Positions 6,897 through 15,485 of a DNA stretch of 19,685 bases are shown in pieces. Below the pieces are notes generated by a model. It saw only the letters and a list, made by a program, of their open reading frames with translations, searched no databases and was not told where the DNA came from. The translations under genes were made by a program, and so were the position numbers. How positions within the stretch are numbered: the stretch's first letter is position 1; every line of letters starts with the position of its first letter. This stretch comes from F23-B02 sp963620985 (lineage in GTDB: Bacteria; Bacillota; Clostridia; Oscillospirales; Oscillospiraceae): NCBI GenBank assembly GCA_963620985.1, contig CAVFCI010000035.1:1-19685 (forward strand). The letters run 5' to 3'.

Positions 6897-7661
6897 ATGA
6901 CTAAAAAGCAGAAAGTGATTGCGATCATTGCGTTTGTGCTGATAATCGTGCTGATCGCGCTGATATGCGTAAGCCTTCAGGGCAAGAAAGCGCCCGATAA
7001 CGGCGGCGCACAGGAAAGCCAGACTCCCGCAGAGAGCACCGAGCCAACGCCAGAACCTACGCCCACGCCGCTGCAATTTACCACTGCGCCCGAGGGCTAT
7101 TTTGACGATGCGCTGTTTATCGGCGACTCGCGCATGGTGGGCATCGACATGATGCAGACCATTGACGGCGCGACCTTCTTCACGACCGTCGGCCTGAGCC
7201 TCACGGGAGCAATGAACACGAGCGCGGACGTTGACGGAGTCGGCACAACGACGCTTCCGGCGCTGCTGCAAAGCAGGCAGTTCGGCAAGATCTACGTCAT
7301 GCTCGGTATAAACGACATCGGCGGCTCGATAGACACGCTAAAGCAGATATACAGCAATCTCATCGACAAGCTCCGCGCCGCCCAGCCGGATGCGATCATC
7401 TACATCATGTCGAACCTCCACGTTTCCGCAACGCAGGATTCCCGCGGCACGGCGGTCAATAACGCAAACCTGAATAATCTCAACGACTACACCAAGACCC
7501 TTGCCGACGGCGAGACCGTGTTTTATCTTGAATGCAACGAGCTGTTTGACGACGAAAACGGCACGCTCGCCTCGGATATCACCTCCGACGGCATCCACCC
7601 CGACGGCAGCGCCTATAAAAAATGGGGCGAGTGGATCATGCAGAACGCAATAGTGAAATAA
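6897..7661 (+). CDS. SGNH/GDSL-type hydrolase, extracellular membrane-anchored
   Basis: 254 residues. An N-terminal membrane anchor (about 7-26) is followed by a low-complexity linker rich in Thr, Pro and Glu (about 40-60, with TPEPTPTP), which would hold the catalytic domain away from the membrane. SGNH blocks: FIGDSRM with nucleophile Ser78, a possible block II Gly in the VGLSLTG region, GIND (137-140) with Asn139, and DGIHPDG with Asp231 and His234. The family includes lipases and O-acetylesterases for peptidoglycan or polysaccharide. A cell-surface deacetylase or esterase is likely, but the substrate is not readable. AGGAG lies ten bases before the start. A terminator separates it from the EEP gene upstream. 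Confidence 0.85.
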   Translation: MTKKQKVIAIIAFVLIIVLIALICVSLQGKKAPDNGGAQESQTPAESTEPTPEPTPTPLQFTTAPEGYFDDALFIGDSRMVGIDMMQTIDGATFFTTVGLSLTGAMNTSADVDGVGTTTLPALLQSRQFGKIYVMLGINDIGGSIDTLKQIYSNLIDKLRAAQPDAIIYIMSNLHVSATQDSRGTAVNNANLNNLNDYTKTLADGETVFYLECNELFDDENGTLASDITSDGIHPDGSAYKKWGEWIMQNAIVK

Positions 7662-7680
7662 ATACGAACAAAAAGCTGAA

Positions 7681-7713
7681 CACCCCCGAGGCCGCTGCCT
7701 CGGGGGTGCTTTT
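7681..7713. terminator. strong terminator between convergent SGNH and carB-dapF genes
   Basis: A perfect 12-bp stem (7681-7692 CACCCCCGAGGC with 7697-7708) has a CGCT loop and is followed by CTTTT on the plus strand. Read from the minus strand it is followed by TTCAGCTTTTTG, so it can also end the arginine operon, whose stop is at 7720. Confidence 0.88.
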
Positions 7714-7719
7714 CATGTC

Positions 7720-10700
7720 TCAGTATTCAAAGCTGCCGCGGTAGACCTCGGTCGCGTCGCCGAGGAGGGTCACGCCCTCATCGGTGTAGTTTACGGTCAT
7801 CTCGCCGCCGAGCAGGCTCACGGTAACGTCGCTGCCCTTGTCGCAGTAGCCGGTCTCGCAGGCCGCTATGACGGCGGCACATGCGCCGGTGCCGCAGGCA
7901 AGCGTCTCGCCGCTGCCGCGCTCCCACACGCGCATACGCAGGGTGTTTTTGTTCACGACGCGCACAAACTCCGTGTTGATCCTCTCGGGGAAGGCGGGGG
8001 AGAACTCGAACATGGGGCCGAGCTTTTCAAGATCAAGCGCGTCTATCGCGTCGCAGAACACCACGCAGTGCGGGTTTCCGACCGATACGCAGCTTACAAG
8101 ATATTCCTTGCTCCCGACGGTGAGAGGGTAGTTTATCATCCTCTCGCTGCTGCATACAGCCGGTATCCTTTCGGCGCGCAGCTCCGCGCTGCCCATATCG
8201 ACGAGCACCGAGCTTACCTTGCCGTCGCGCACGAACAGGCGCAGACGGTGGATGCCGCTGCACGTTTCGACGCTTATATACTCTCTGCGGATATATCCCT
8301 CGTCGTACATATATTTGCCCACGCAGCGGATGTTGTTTCCGGCCATCTTGCCCTCCGAGCCGTCGCGGTTGAACGAGCGCATTTTAACGTCCGCAATGCC
8401 GGAGCTCTCGATGAGCACTATGCCGTCGCCGCCTATGCCGTAGTGCGGCTGGCAGAGGCTCACACACAGCGATTCGGGGCAGCTTATGCTGTTGTCGAAG
8501 TTCTCGATGAAGATGTAGTCGTTGCCGCAGCTGTGCATTTTCGTGAAGCCTATGCGCCTGCGCCATTTACGCATGGCGTTTATATCGACAAGCTCTGTGC
8601 TGCTCTGACTGTAGCGGCTCTCCATCATCTGCGCAAGGGCGTTTGCGGTGTCGAGCGAGGTCAGGCAGGGGATGCCGAGCTGCATCGCGCGGCGGTGCAG
8701 GGAAATGTAATCGCCCATCGTAGCGTCCTTGACAGCGCCCGTATAAATGATGTAGCACAACTCGCCGCTTTCCATGAGCCTGTGCAGCTCGTCGCTTTCG
8801 CTCGCGTTGTGCACCGATGTTACCTCAATGCCGAGATCGGCTATGGCCTCCGCCGTGCCGACCGTCGCGTACAGCTTCATACCCATCTGATAGAAGCGCC
8901 GTGCAAGCGATATGATATCCTGATAGTCGCTTGTCTCAACGCTCAGCAGAACGCCCGGACGGCTGCCGCCGTGCAGGGAGGGTACGCGGAAGCCAGCTGC
9001 GGTCAGACCCTTGAACAGCGCCTCAGCCAGCGTCTTGCCTATGCCGAGCACCTCACCGGTGGACTTCATCTCGGGACCGAGAATGGAGTTTGCGTCGGTG
9101 AGCTTTTCAAAGGAGAACACCGGCACCTTGACGGCAAAGTAGGGCGGGGTCTGGTGCAGGCCGCTGCCGTAGCCGAGCTCGCGCAGCTTTGCGCCGAGCA
9201 TGATCTTCGAGGCAAGATCGACCATCGGCACATCCGTGACCTTGCTTATATACGGCACGGTGCGCGAGGCGCGGGGATTTACCTCGATGACGTACAGCTC
9301 GTCCTGATATATGAGGTACTGGATGTTTACGAGCCCCTTCGTGCCCAGAGCGAGCGCGAGCTTCTGCGAGCAGGCGCATATCTTGTCAAGATCCTTGTCG
9401 CTGAGGTTATACGGCGGGTATACGGCTATCGAGTCGCCGCTGTGTACGCCGGCGCGCTCTATGTGCTCCATGATGCCGGGGATAAGCACGCTCTCACCGT
9501 CGGAAATGACATCGACCTCGATCTCCGTGCCGGGCATATATTTGTCAACGAGCACTGGATTGTCGATGCCGCCGGAGAGTATGGCCTTCATATACTTCTC
9601 GGTCTGCTCCGGAGAACGGGAGATGGTCATATTCTGACCGCCTATGACGTAGGAGGGACGCAGCAGCACGGGATAGCCGAGCGTCTGCGCCGCGTCGAGC
9701 GCCTCCTCAAGGCTGTTGACGCCCATGCCCTTGGGGCGGCTGATGCCAAAGCTTTCAAGCAGCGCGTCAAAGCGGCTGCGATCCTCGGCAATGTCTATGC
9801 TCTCAGCCGAGGTGCCGAGAATGGCTATGCCGGATTTATCGAGAAACTGCGTGAGCTTTATGGCCGTCTGGCCGCCGAAGGCCACGACGACACCCACGGG
9901 ATGCTCGACTTTTATGATGTTCATGACATCCTCCGGCGTGAGCGGCTCGAAATAGAGCCTGTCGGCGGTGTCGTAGTCGGTGGATACGGTCTCGGGATTG
10001 TTGTTTACTATTACAACATCGTAGCCCATCTCGCGCAGCGTCCATACGCAGTGTACGCTGCTGTAGTCAAACTCGATGCCCTGACCGATGCGAATAGGTC
10101 CCGAGCCGAGAACCATGACGACGGGCTTTCCGCTGCGACCGAAGGAGCGGGCCTCGCAGACCTTCTCGCAGCAGGAGTAGAAGTACGGTGTCTGCGCGTC
10201 AAACTCCGCGCCGCAGGTATCGACCATCTTGTAGCTCATGTGAAATTCCGGCAGACTGTCCGCGCCGCTGAGCCTTTTGAGCGCGTCGTCCGTGTAGCCG
10301 AGCTGCTTGCCGCGCATGTAAAGCTCATCGCTCATGCCTCCGGAGAGCTCCGCCTCGTAATCGGCCAGAACCTTCAGCTTGCTTAAAAACCACAGGTCGA
10401 TCCTGGTGATATCATGTATCTGCTCGAGCGCAACGCCGGACTTTATTGCCTCGAACACCGTGAAGATGCGTCTGTCGTTCTGCTCGGCAAGGCGCTCGAG
10501 CACGGGCTTTGAGCTCAGCGGGGCGGCGTTCAGGGTGTCAAGCGATATCTCCGCGCCGCGCACGGCCTTCATGAGCGCCATCTCAAAGCAGGGCGCGATC
10601 GCCATGACCTCGCCGGTGGCCTTCATCTGCGTGCCGAGCTTACGGCTCGAGCCCGCGAATTTGTCAAACGGCCATTTGGGAAGCTTGACAACAACGTAGT

Positions 10701-11751
10701 CGAGCGTGGGCTCGAAGCAGGCGCAGGTCTTGCCGGTAATGTCGTTTTTTATCTCGTCGAGCGTATAGCCGAGCGCTATGCGCGTGCTGATCTTAGCTAT
10801 CGGGTAGCCGGTCGCCTTCGATGCCAGCGCCGAGGAGCGCGACACGCGGGGGTTTACCTCGATAACTGCGTACTCAAAGCTGTCGGGATTGAGGGCAAAC
10901 TGGCAGTTGCAGCCACCGACGATGCCTATCTCGGATATGATATCCAGCGCCGCCGAGCGCAGCATCTGGTACTCCTTATCGGCCAGCGTCAGCGCGGGAG
11001 CGACGACTATCGAGTCACCCGTGTGTATGCCGACGGGGTCGAGGTTTTCCATCGAGCAGACGGCAATGACATTGCCCGCGCTGTCGCGCATGGTTTCAAA
11101 CTCTATCTCCTTCCAGCCGGAGATGCATTTTTCGACGAGTATCTGTGTGATAGGGGACATATCAAGTCCACTTTTTGCGATAATGCGCAGCTCGTCCTCC
11201 GTTTCGGCGATGCCGCCGCCGGAGCCGCCGAGCGTGAACGCCGGACGCACGATAACGGGGTAGCCTATCTCGGAGGCGATACTCAGCGCCGTGTCGAGGT
11301 CGTCAGCCGTGGCCGAGGGGATGAGCGGCTGACCCATCTCCTGAAGCGTCTCGCGGAACAGCTCGCGGTCCTCGGCCTTGTCTATCGCGTCGATATCCGT
11401 GCCGAGCAGGCGCACACCGTATTTGGCAAGCGTACCGTCGCGGCTCAGCTGCATCGCAATGGTAAGACCCGTCTGCCCGCCTAAGCCGGCCAGCAGACTG
11501 TCGGGGCGCTCCTTTTCGATTATGCGCGCAACGGTCTGCGCGGTGAGCGGCTCGAGATATATCTCGTCTGCAAGCTGCTTGTCGGTCATTATGGTCGCGG
11601 GGTTGGAGTTTACGAGGACAACGTTTATGCCCTCCTCGCGCAGTATGCGGCAGGCCTGTGCGCCCGCGTAGTCAAATTCGGCTGCCTGACCGATGACGAT
11701 AGGACCGGAGCCTATGACCAGTACCTTGTGTATGCTCTTGTCCTTAGGCAT
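7720..11751 (-). CDS. carB: carbamoyl-phosphate synthase large subunit fused to diaminopimelate epimerase (CarB-DapF)
   Basis: 1343 residues in one uninterrupted frame. Residues 1-1066 are a complete CarB: two ATP-grasp halves, the first opening with VLVIGSGPIVIGQAAEFDYAG and the second with VMVLGSGPIRIGQGIEFDY (near 546-563), then a C-terminal MGS-like allosteric domain (about 934-1066). CarB makes carbamoyl phosphate from ammonia, bicarbonate and two ATP. Residues 1067-1343 (7720-8553) are a full-length DapF, which turns LL- into meso-diaminopimelate for lysine and peptidoglycan. It starts at FTKMHSCGNDY and keeps both catalytic cysteines, Cys1143 in NNIRC and Cys1286 in CGTGAC. There is no linker and no ribosome binding site before the internal ATG at 8574. 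The ATG at 11751 is chosen because GGGAGG lies eight bases upstream. It overlaps carA by eight bases. Domain identities are secure. The benefit of the fusion is unknown. Confidence 0.95.
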   Translation of the reverse strand: MPKDKSIHKVLVIGSGPIVIGQAAEFDYAGAQACRILREEGINVVLVNSNPATIMTDKQLADEIYLEPLTAQTVARIIEKERPDSLLAGLGGQTGLTIAMQLSRDGTLAKYGVRLLGTDIDAIDKAEDRELFRETLQEMGQPLIPSATADDLDTALSIASEIGYPVIVRPAFTLGGSGGGIAETEDELRIIAKSGLDMSPITQILVEKCISGWKEIEFETMRDSAGNVIAVCSMENLDPVGIHTGDSIVVAPALTLADKEYQMLRSAALDIISEIGIVGGCNCQFALNPDSFEYAVIEVNPRVSRSSALASKATGYPIAKISTRIALGYTLDEIKNDITGKTCACFEPTLDYVVVKLPKWPFDKFAGSSRKLGTQMKATGEVMAIAPCFEMALMKAVRGAEISLDTLNAAPLSSKPVLERLAEQNDRRIFTVFEAIKSGVALEQIHDITRIDLWFLSKLKVLADYEAELSGGMSDELYMRGKQLGYTDDALKRLSGADSLPEFHMSYKMVDTCGAEFDAQTPYFYSCCEKVCEARSFGRSGKPVVMVLGSGPIRIGQGIEFDYSSVHCVWTLREMGYDVVIVNNNPETVSTDYDTADRLYFEPLTPEDVMNIIKVEHPVGVVVAFGGQTAIKLTQFLDKSGIAILGTSAESIDIAEDRSRFDALLESFGISRPKGMGVNSLEEALDAAQTLGYPVLLRPSYVIGGQNMTISRSPEQTEKYMKAILSGGIDNPVLVDKYMPGTEIEVDVISDGESVLIPGIMEHIERAGVHSGDSIAVYPPYNLSDKDLDKICACSQKLALALGTKGLVNIQYLIYQDELYVIEVNPRASRTVPYISKVTDVPMVDLASKIMLGAKLRELGYGSGLHQTPPYFAVKVPVFSFEKLTDANSILGPEMKSTGEVLGIGKTLAEALFKGLTAAGFRVPSLHGGSRPGVLLSVETSDYQDIISLARRFYQMGMKLYATVGTAEAIADLGIEVTSVHNASESDELHRLMESGELCYIIYTGAVKDATMGDYISLHRRAMQLGIPCLTSLDTANALAQMMESRYSQSSTELVDINAMRKWRRRIGFTKMHSCGNDYIFIENFDNSISCPESLCVSLCQPHYGIGGDGIVLIESSGIADVKMRSFNRDGSEGKMAGNNIRCVGKYMYDEGYIRREYISVETCSGIHRLRLFVRDGKVSSVLVDMGSAELRAERIPAVCSSERMINYPLTVGSKEYLVSCVSVGNPHCVVFCDAIDALDLEKLGPMFEFSPAFPERINTEFVRVVNKNTLRMRVWERGSGETLACGTGACAAVIAACETGYCDKGSDVTVSLLGGEMTVNYTDEGVTLLGDATEVYRGSFEY

Positions 11752-12814
11752 TCTGCACACCTCCCATCATGACAATGAAGCGGTCGAAAAGAAATTCCGT
11801 GTCCTTGGGACCTGAGCACGCCTCGGGGTGGAACTGCACCGTAAAGCAGTTCAGCCCAGGGTACTCCAGTCCCTCGCAGCTTCCGTCGTTTGCGTTTGCA
11901 AATATCTCCCGCGCCGTACCGCGCAGGCTTTCGCTCACAACGGCATAGCCGTGGTTCTGGCTGCTGATATATGTTCTGCCGCTGTCGGGCGAGTGTACGG
12001 GCTGATTGCCGCCGCGGTGGCCGTACTTGAGCTTTACGGTTTTGCCGCCCATGGCAAGCGCCGTGAGCTGATGCCCGAGGCAGATGCCGAATACGGGCAT
12101 TTTGCCGATAAGCTTCTTCAGCTGCTCAATGCAGTAAACGTTCTCCTCGGGGTCGCCGGGACCGTTTGAGAGCATGAGTCCGTCGTGCCCGTCGGAGAGT
12201 ATCTCCTCAGCCGGGACGGTGCAGGGATAGACCGTCACCTCGCAGCCGCGCTTGTTAAGGCAGCGGATGATGTTCTTCTTCGCACCGTAGTCGATGAGCG
12301 CGACCGAAAAGCGCTTTTCGCTGGAGGCGGGGACAATATACTTCTGCTTGCAGCTGACCTCGGCGACAACGCCGGAGACGGCGTATGCGTTTATATCGTC
12401 AAGGCTCGACGGGGGAGCGGAGCATATGCTCGCGTTGACAACGCCGTTTTCGCGGATGAGCCTTGTTATCTCGCGTGTATCGACCCCGCAGATGCCGGGA
12501 ATGCCGTTGTCCTTCAGGAATTTATCCAGCTCGTACTCGCTGCGGAAGTTCGAGGGCGCTTCGCACAGCTCGCGCACGACGTAGCCCTTCGCGGCGGGCG
12601 CACCCTCAAAATCCTCGGGGATAACGCCGTAGTTGCCGATAAGGGGGAAGGTCTGCATGATTATCTGCCCCGCGTAGCTCGGATCGGTGAGCGTTTCGAG
12701 ATAGCCGACCATACCTGTTGTAAATACCAGCTCGCCGGTGCAGTCTCCGGCTGCGCCTATGCGCTGCCCCTCGTAGACCTCACCGCTGCCGAGCACCAAA
12801 TATGCTTTTTCCAT
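11744..12814 (-). CDS. carA: carbamoyl-phosphate synthase small subunit (glutaminase)
   Basis: 356 residues, standard length. An N-terminal CPSase small-chain domain (TTGMVGYLETLTDPSYAGQI, about 32-51) is followed by a class I glutamine amidotransferase domain with nucleophile Cys245 in FGICLGHQ, and His329 and Glu331 in FHPEA. It releases ammonia from glutamine and channels it to CarB. Its stop overlaps the carB start by eight bases, typical of subunits made in equal amounts. Only nine bases separate it from argF upstream, so this CarAB set is tied to arginine synthesis, although its product may also feed pyrimidine synthesis. Confidence 0.97.
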   Translation of the reverse strand: MEKAYLVLGSGEVYEGQRIGAAGDCTGELVFTTGMVGYLETLTDPSYAGQIIMQTFPLIGNYGVIPEDFEGAPAAKGYVVRELCEAPSNFRSEYELDKFLKDNGIPGICGVDTREITRLIRENGVVNASICSAPPSSLDDINAYAVSGVVAEVSCKQKYIVPASSEKRFSVALIDYGAKKNIIRCLNKRGCEVTVYPCTVPAEEILSDGHDGLMLSNGPGDPEENVYCIEQLKKLIGKMPVFGICLGHQLTALAMGGKTVKLKYGHRGGNQPVHSPDSGRTYISSQNHGYAVVSESLRGTAREIFANANDGSCEGLEYPGLNCFTVQFHPEACSGPKDTEFLFDRFIVMMGGVQNA

Positions 12815-12823
12815 AGCGCCCCT

Positions 12824-13813
12824 TTATACCAACGTCGCCGCAATAACGGCCTTTATCGTGTGCATCCTGTTTTCGGCCTCGTCAAAGACGATCGACTGCG
12901 GCCCTTCAAATACGCCGTGGGTGACCTCCATGCAGTCGATGCCGAACTTCTTCTGTATCTCGCGTCCGGTTTCAGTTTCAAGGTCGTGGAATGCCGGCAG
13001 GCAGTGCATGAAGCGGCACTGCGCTCCCGCGTTTTCCATGAGCTTTTCGTTTACCTGATACGGCGAGAGCTTGGCTATCCTGTCGGCCCAGACCTCCTCC
13101 GGCTCGCCCATGGAGACCCAGACGTCGGTGTATATAACGTCGGCGCCCTTAGTTGCGCTCACGGGGTCGGAGTCAAACTCCAGCACCGCTCCTGTTTCGG
13201 CGGCGATAGCCTGACACTGCGCCGTGAGCTCGGGCTCCTGAAAATAGCCCTCGGGCGCACAGGTGACAAGATGCATGCCCATCTTAGCGCAGCCGACCAT
13301 CAGGGAGTTGCCCATGTTGTAGCGCGCATCTCCCATGTATACGAGCTTTATGCCCTCCAGCCTTCCGAAATGCTCGCGTATGGTCAGAAAATCGGCGAGT
13401 ATCTGCGTGGGGTGGAACTCGTTCGTAAGTCCGTTCCAGACTGGCACGCCAGCGTATTTTGCCAGCGCCTCGACGCGCTCCTGACCGTAGCCGCGGTACT
13501 CTATGCCGTCGAACATGCGTCCGAGCACACGCGCAGTGTCGGCAATGGATTCCTTCTTGCCTATCTGCGAGGACTTCGGGTCGAGGTATACGGGATGTAT
13601 GCCGAGATCGGCGGCGGCTACCTCAAAGGAGCAGCGCGTTCTTGTTGACGTTTTCTCAAATATGAGAGCTATGTTCTTGCCCTCACAGATCCTGTGCGGC
13701 GTACCGGCCTTCTTCTCGGCCTTCAGCTTTGCCGCGTATGTGAGAAGCCAGTCGATCTCCGCAGGAGTGAAGTCGAGCAGCTTCAGAAAATTTTTGTGAT
13801 AAAACGGATTCAT
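12824..13813 (-). CDS. argF: ornithine carbamoyltransferase
   Basis: 329 residues. It transfers carbamoyl phosphate to ornithine to give citrulline. Motifs are STRTRCSFEVA (56-66, carbamoyl phosphate), FHPTQILAD (133-141), TDVWVSMGE (229-237, ornithine site) and FMHCLPAFHD (268-277). The start at 13813 is chosen because GGGAGG lies five bases before it and the protein then begins in the family's usual place. An upstream reading from 13873 would overlap the ABC ATPase gene. It sits 20 bases after the ATPase stop and nine bases before carA. With carAB downstream and no arcA or arcC in view, it is most likely the biosynthetic enzyme rather than arcB of the deiminase pathway. Confidence 0.96.
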   Translation of the reverse strand: MNPFYHKNFLKLLDFTPAEIDWLLTYAAKLKAEKKAGTPHRICEGKNIALIFEKTSTRTRCSFEVAAADLGIHPVYLDPKSSQIGKKESIADTARVLGRMFDGIEYRGYGQERVEALAKYAGVPVWNGLTNEFHPTQILADFLTIREHFGRLEGIKLVYMGDARYNMGNSLMVGCAKMGMHLVTCAPEGYFQEPELTAQCQAIAAETGAVLEFDSDPVSATKGADVIYTDVWVSMGEPEEVWADRIAKLSPYQVNEKLMENAGAQCRFMHCLPAFHDLETETGREIQKKFGIDCMEVTHGVFEGPQSIVFDEAENRMHTIKAVIAATLV

Positions 13814-13833
13814 ATTGCCCTCCCAATGTAAAA

Positions 13834-14556
13834 TTACAAAACCTTTGCCAAAAACGAGCGCAGGCGCTCGCATTTGGGCGCGCCGAATATCTCGTCGGGC
13901 GTGCCCTGCTCGGCGATAACGCCGCCGTCAAGAAACAGCACGCGGTTTGACACCTCGCGTGCAAAGCCCATCTCGTGGGTAACGACGACCATCGTCATGC
14001 CGCTGACAGCCAGCTCCTTCATAACGTCGAGCACCTCACCGACCATTTCGGGGTCGAGCGCCGAGGTGGGCTCGTCAAAGAGCATTACGTCCGGCTCCAT
14101 GCACAGGGCGCGAACTATCGCAACGCGCTGCTTCTGGCCGCCGGAGAGCTGATTCGGCCATGCGTCGGCACGGTCGGCAAGACCGATACGCGCCAGCAGC
14201 TCCATGGCCTTTTTCTCCGCCTGCTCCTTTGTCGCCTTTTTGAGCATCACAGGGGCGCAGGTGAGGTTATCGAGCACCGTCATGTGCGGAAAGAGATTGA
14301 ACTGCTGGAACACCATGCCCATCTTCTGACGGTGCTTGTTAAGATCAACGTTCTTGGCCGTAAGCTCGCAGCCCTCGAAGAGAATGCTGCCCGAGCTCGG
14401 CTTTTCGAGAAGGTTCAGGCAGCGCAGGAAGGTGGATTTGCCCGAGCCAGACGGACCGATGATGCATATAACGTCGCCCTTGTCTATCTCAAGATTTATC
14501 CCGTTTAAGACCTGTATGCCGTTAAAGGACTTGCACAGCTCAGTGACGCTTATCAT
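13834..14556 (-). CDS. polar amino-acid ABC transporter, ATP-binding protein
   Basis: 240 residues, the normal size for GlnQ/HisP/ArtP-type ATPases. Walker A GPSGSGKST (34-42), Q-loop VFQQFNLFPH (82-91), signature LSGGQKQR (137-144), Walker B VMLFDEP (157-163) and switch His194 are all present. The start at 14556 is chosen because GGAGG is ten bases upstream. It overlaps the permease gene by 17 bases. The close GlnQ-like sequence only says polar amino acid. The position, between argH and argF, suggests arginine, ornithine or citrulline. Confidence 0.93.
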   Translation of the reverse strand: MISVTELCKSFNGIQVLNGINLEIDKGDVICIIGPSGSGKSTFLRCLNLLEKPSSGSILFEGCELTAKNVDLNKHRQKMGMVFQQFNLFPHMTVLDNLTCAPVMLKKATKEQAEKKAMELLARIGLADRADAWPNQLSGGQKQRVAIVRALCMEPDVMLFDEPTSALDPEMVGEVLDVMKELAVSGMTMVVVTHEMGFAREVSNRVLFLDGGVIAEQGTPDEIFGAPKCERLRSFLAKVL

Positions 14557-15238
14557 TTGCGGACAGCCTCCTTTCGACCCTGCCGAGCAGCTTCGAGAGA
14601 AGCAGAACAAGCAGGAAATAGGTCAGAGCTACGATGAGCAGTGGATTGACCGCATCGTAGGTGTTGTTCCTGACGAGGTTTCCGGCGCGGGTGAGGTCAA
14701 CGACAGCGACATAGCCGGCAACAGCCGTCTCCTTGAGCAGCGCTATGAGCTCGTTGCCGATGGCCGGCAGGATATAGCGTATTGCCTGAGGGAAGATTAT
14801 CTTGCGCGTGGCCTGAAGCCGCGACATGCCGAGACTCCGTCCGGCCTCCATCTGCCCGACATCAACGGCGTTGATGCCGCTCCTTATGAGCTCGGCCATG
14901 TACGCGCCGGAGTTTATGCCGAAGGTCAGGATACCGACGGTGATGCCGTCAGCCTTCGTGAGTATGATGAAAAAGAAGATCAGCAGCAGAACGACAACGG
15001 GAACGCCGCGTATGACCGTGACATAAACATCGCACAGCCATGCCAGAGGCTTGAGAGCCTTCACATCCTCCGAGCAGTATTTTATCACCGCTATAAGCAT
15101 GCCGATAACGACGCCTATCAGCAGAGCGCCGAGAGTGATGATTATTGTGTTGCTGAAGCCCTCGACCATCATCTTCCAATAGCCGGTGTCGATGAAGGTT
15201 TCGCGCAGCTTTGCAAGCCATTCGGTGAAGAAAAGCAT
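14540..15238 (-). CDS. polar amino-acid ABC transporter, permease (HisM/GlnP type)
   Basis: 232 residues with about five membrane segments. The conserved cytoplasmic EAA loop is present (EAGRSLGMSRLQATRKII, 131-148), along with RGVP (77-80) typical of amino-acid permeases. Only one permease gene is present, so the transporter is probably a homodimer, with two copies of permease and ATPase served by the lipoprotein binding protein. GGAGG about seven bases before the ATG supports the start. It overlaps the ATPase gene by 17 bases. Upstream lies the hairpin-rich gap that separates it from the binding-protein gene. Confidence 0.93.
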   Translation of the reverse strand: MLFFTEWLAKLRETFIDTGYWKMMVEGFSNTIIITLGALLIGVVIGMLIAVIKYCSEDVKALKPLAWLCDVYVTVIRGVPVVVLLLIFFFIILTKADGITVGILTFGINSGAYMAELIRSGINAVDVGQMEAGRSLGMSRLQATRKIIFPQAIRYILPAIGNELIALLKETAVAGYVAVVDLTRAGNLVRNNTYDAVNPLLIVALTYFLLVLLLSKLLGRVERRLSANDKRH

Positions 15239-15267
15239 GTATACGCCTCCACTTGGTGTAGTTTTTC

Positions 15268-15302
15268 AGTGTGCAAAAAAGTCACAGACTTTTTTGCACA
15301 CT
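15268..15302. repeat. 35-bp palindromic repeat, copy A
   Basis: A perfect 16-bp inverted repeat (AGTGTGCAAAAAAGTC, 15268-15283, with 15287-15302) has a three-base loop, ACA. It is identical over all 35 bases to 15486-15520. It lies 29 bases before the permease start codon, that is, between its ribosome binding site and the rest of the hairpin array. Confidence 0.9.
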
Positions 15303-15357
15303 CAGACTGTCAAAAAACCTATGCTGCTGAGGAAAAACATCCGCGCAGCGGGGGAGT

Positions 15358-15472
15358 TTGAGGGGGCAAGACCCGCCTCAAGTTAGATTATAGCCATCAA
15401 AAACGCCTGAGCTATCAGGCTTTTTGACGAGCGTAGCGAGATTTTTCGTGAAGCGAAAGCTTCACAAAAAAT
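15358..15472. repeat. three further hairpins between the two 35-bp repeats
   Basis: First, 15358-15381: TTGAGG pairs with CCTCAA, with one mismatch and a further GG/CC pair. Second, 15397-15427: TCAAAAA-GCCTGA pairs with TCAGGC-TTTTTGA around a GCTA loop, with one bulged base; the part from 15421 on resembles 43-60. Third, 15441-15472: about 13 of 14 bases pair around a GAAA tetraloop (GTGAAGC...GCTTCAC, flanked by T5/A5 tracts). Together with copies A and B they form a nearly continuous stem-loop array. No convincing coding frame is seen here. Confidence 0.7.
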
Positions 15473-15485
15473 GTGGCGTTTGTGA

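Noticed and set aside
8540..8580. CarB-DapF junction as a sequencing or assembly artefact
   Set aside because: Both domains are full length and in the same frame, with no homopolymer run at the join, and the sequence reads smoothly from the usual CarB end (ELVDINAMRKW) into the usual DapF start. A single-base error could remove a stop but would not by itself give exactly complete domains with no spacer. Still worth confirming in raw reads.
8068..10386. 772-codon plus-strand open frame opposite carB-dapF
   Set aside because: It lies wholly antisense to a clear CarB-DapF gene and has no domain I recognise. It is rich in Ala, Arg, His and Val, as expected when GC-rich clostridial codons are read on the other strand. 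No promoter or ribosome binding site was seen for it.
12185..13648. 487-codon plus-strand open frame across carA and argF
   Set aside because: It is antisense to two confident genes, spans their junction, and has the same composition signature as the other shadow frames.
12824..13813. catabolic ornithine carbamoyltransferase (arcB) of the arginine deiminase pathway
   Set aside because: There is no arginine deiminase, carbamate kinase or arginine/ornithine antiporter beside it. carAB, argG and argH are its neighbours, which fits biosynthesis.
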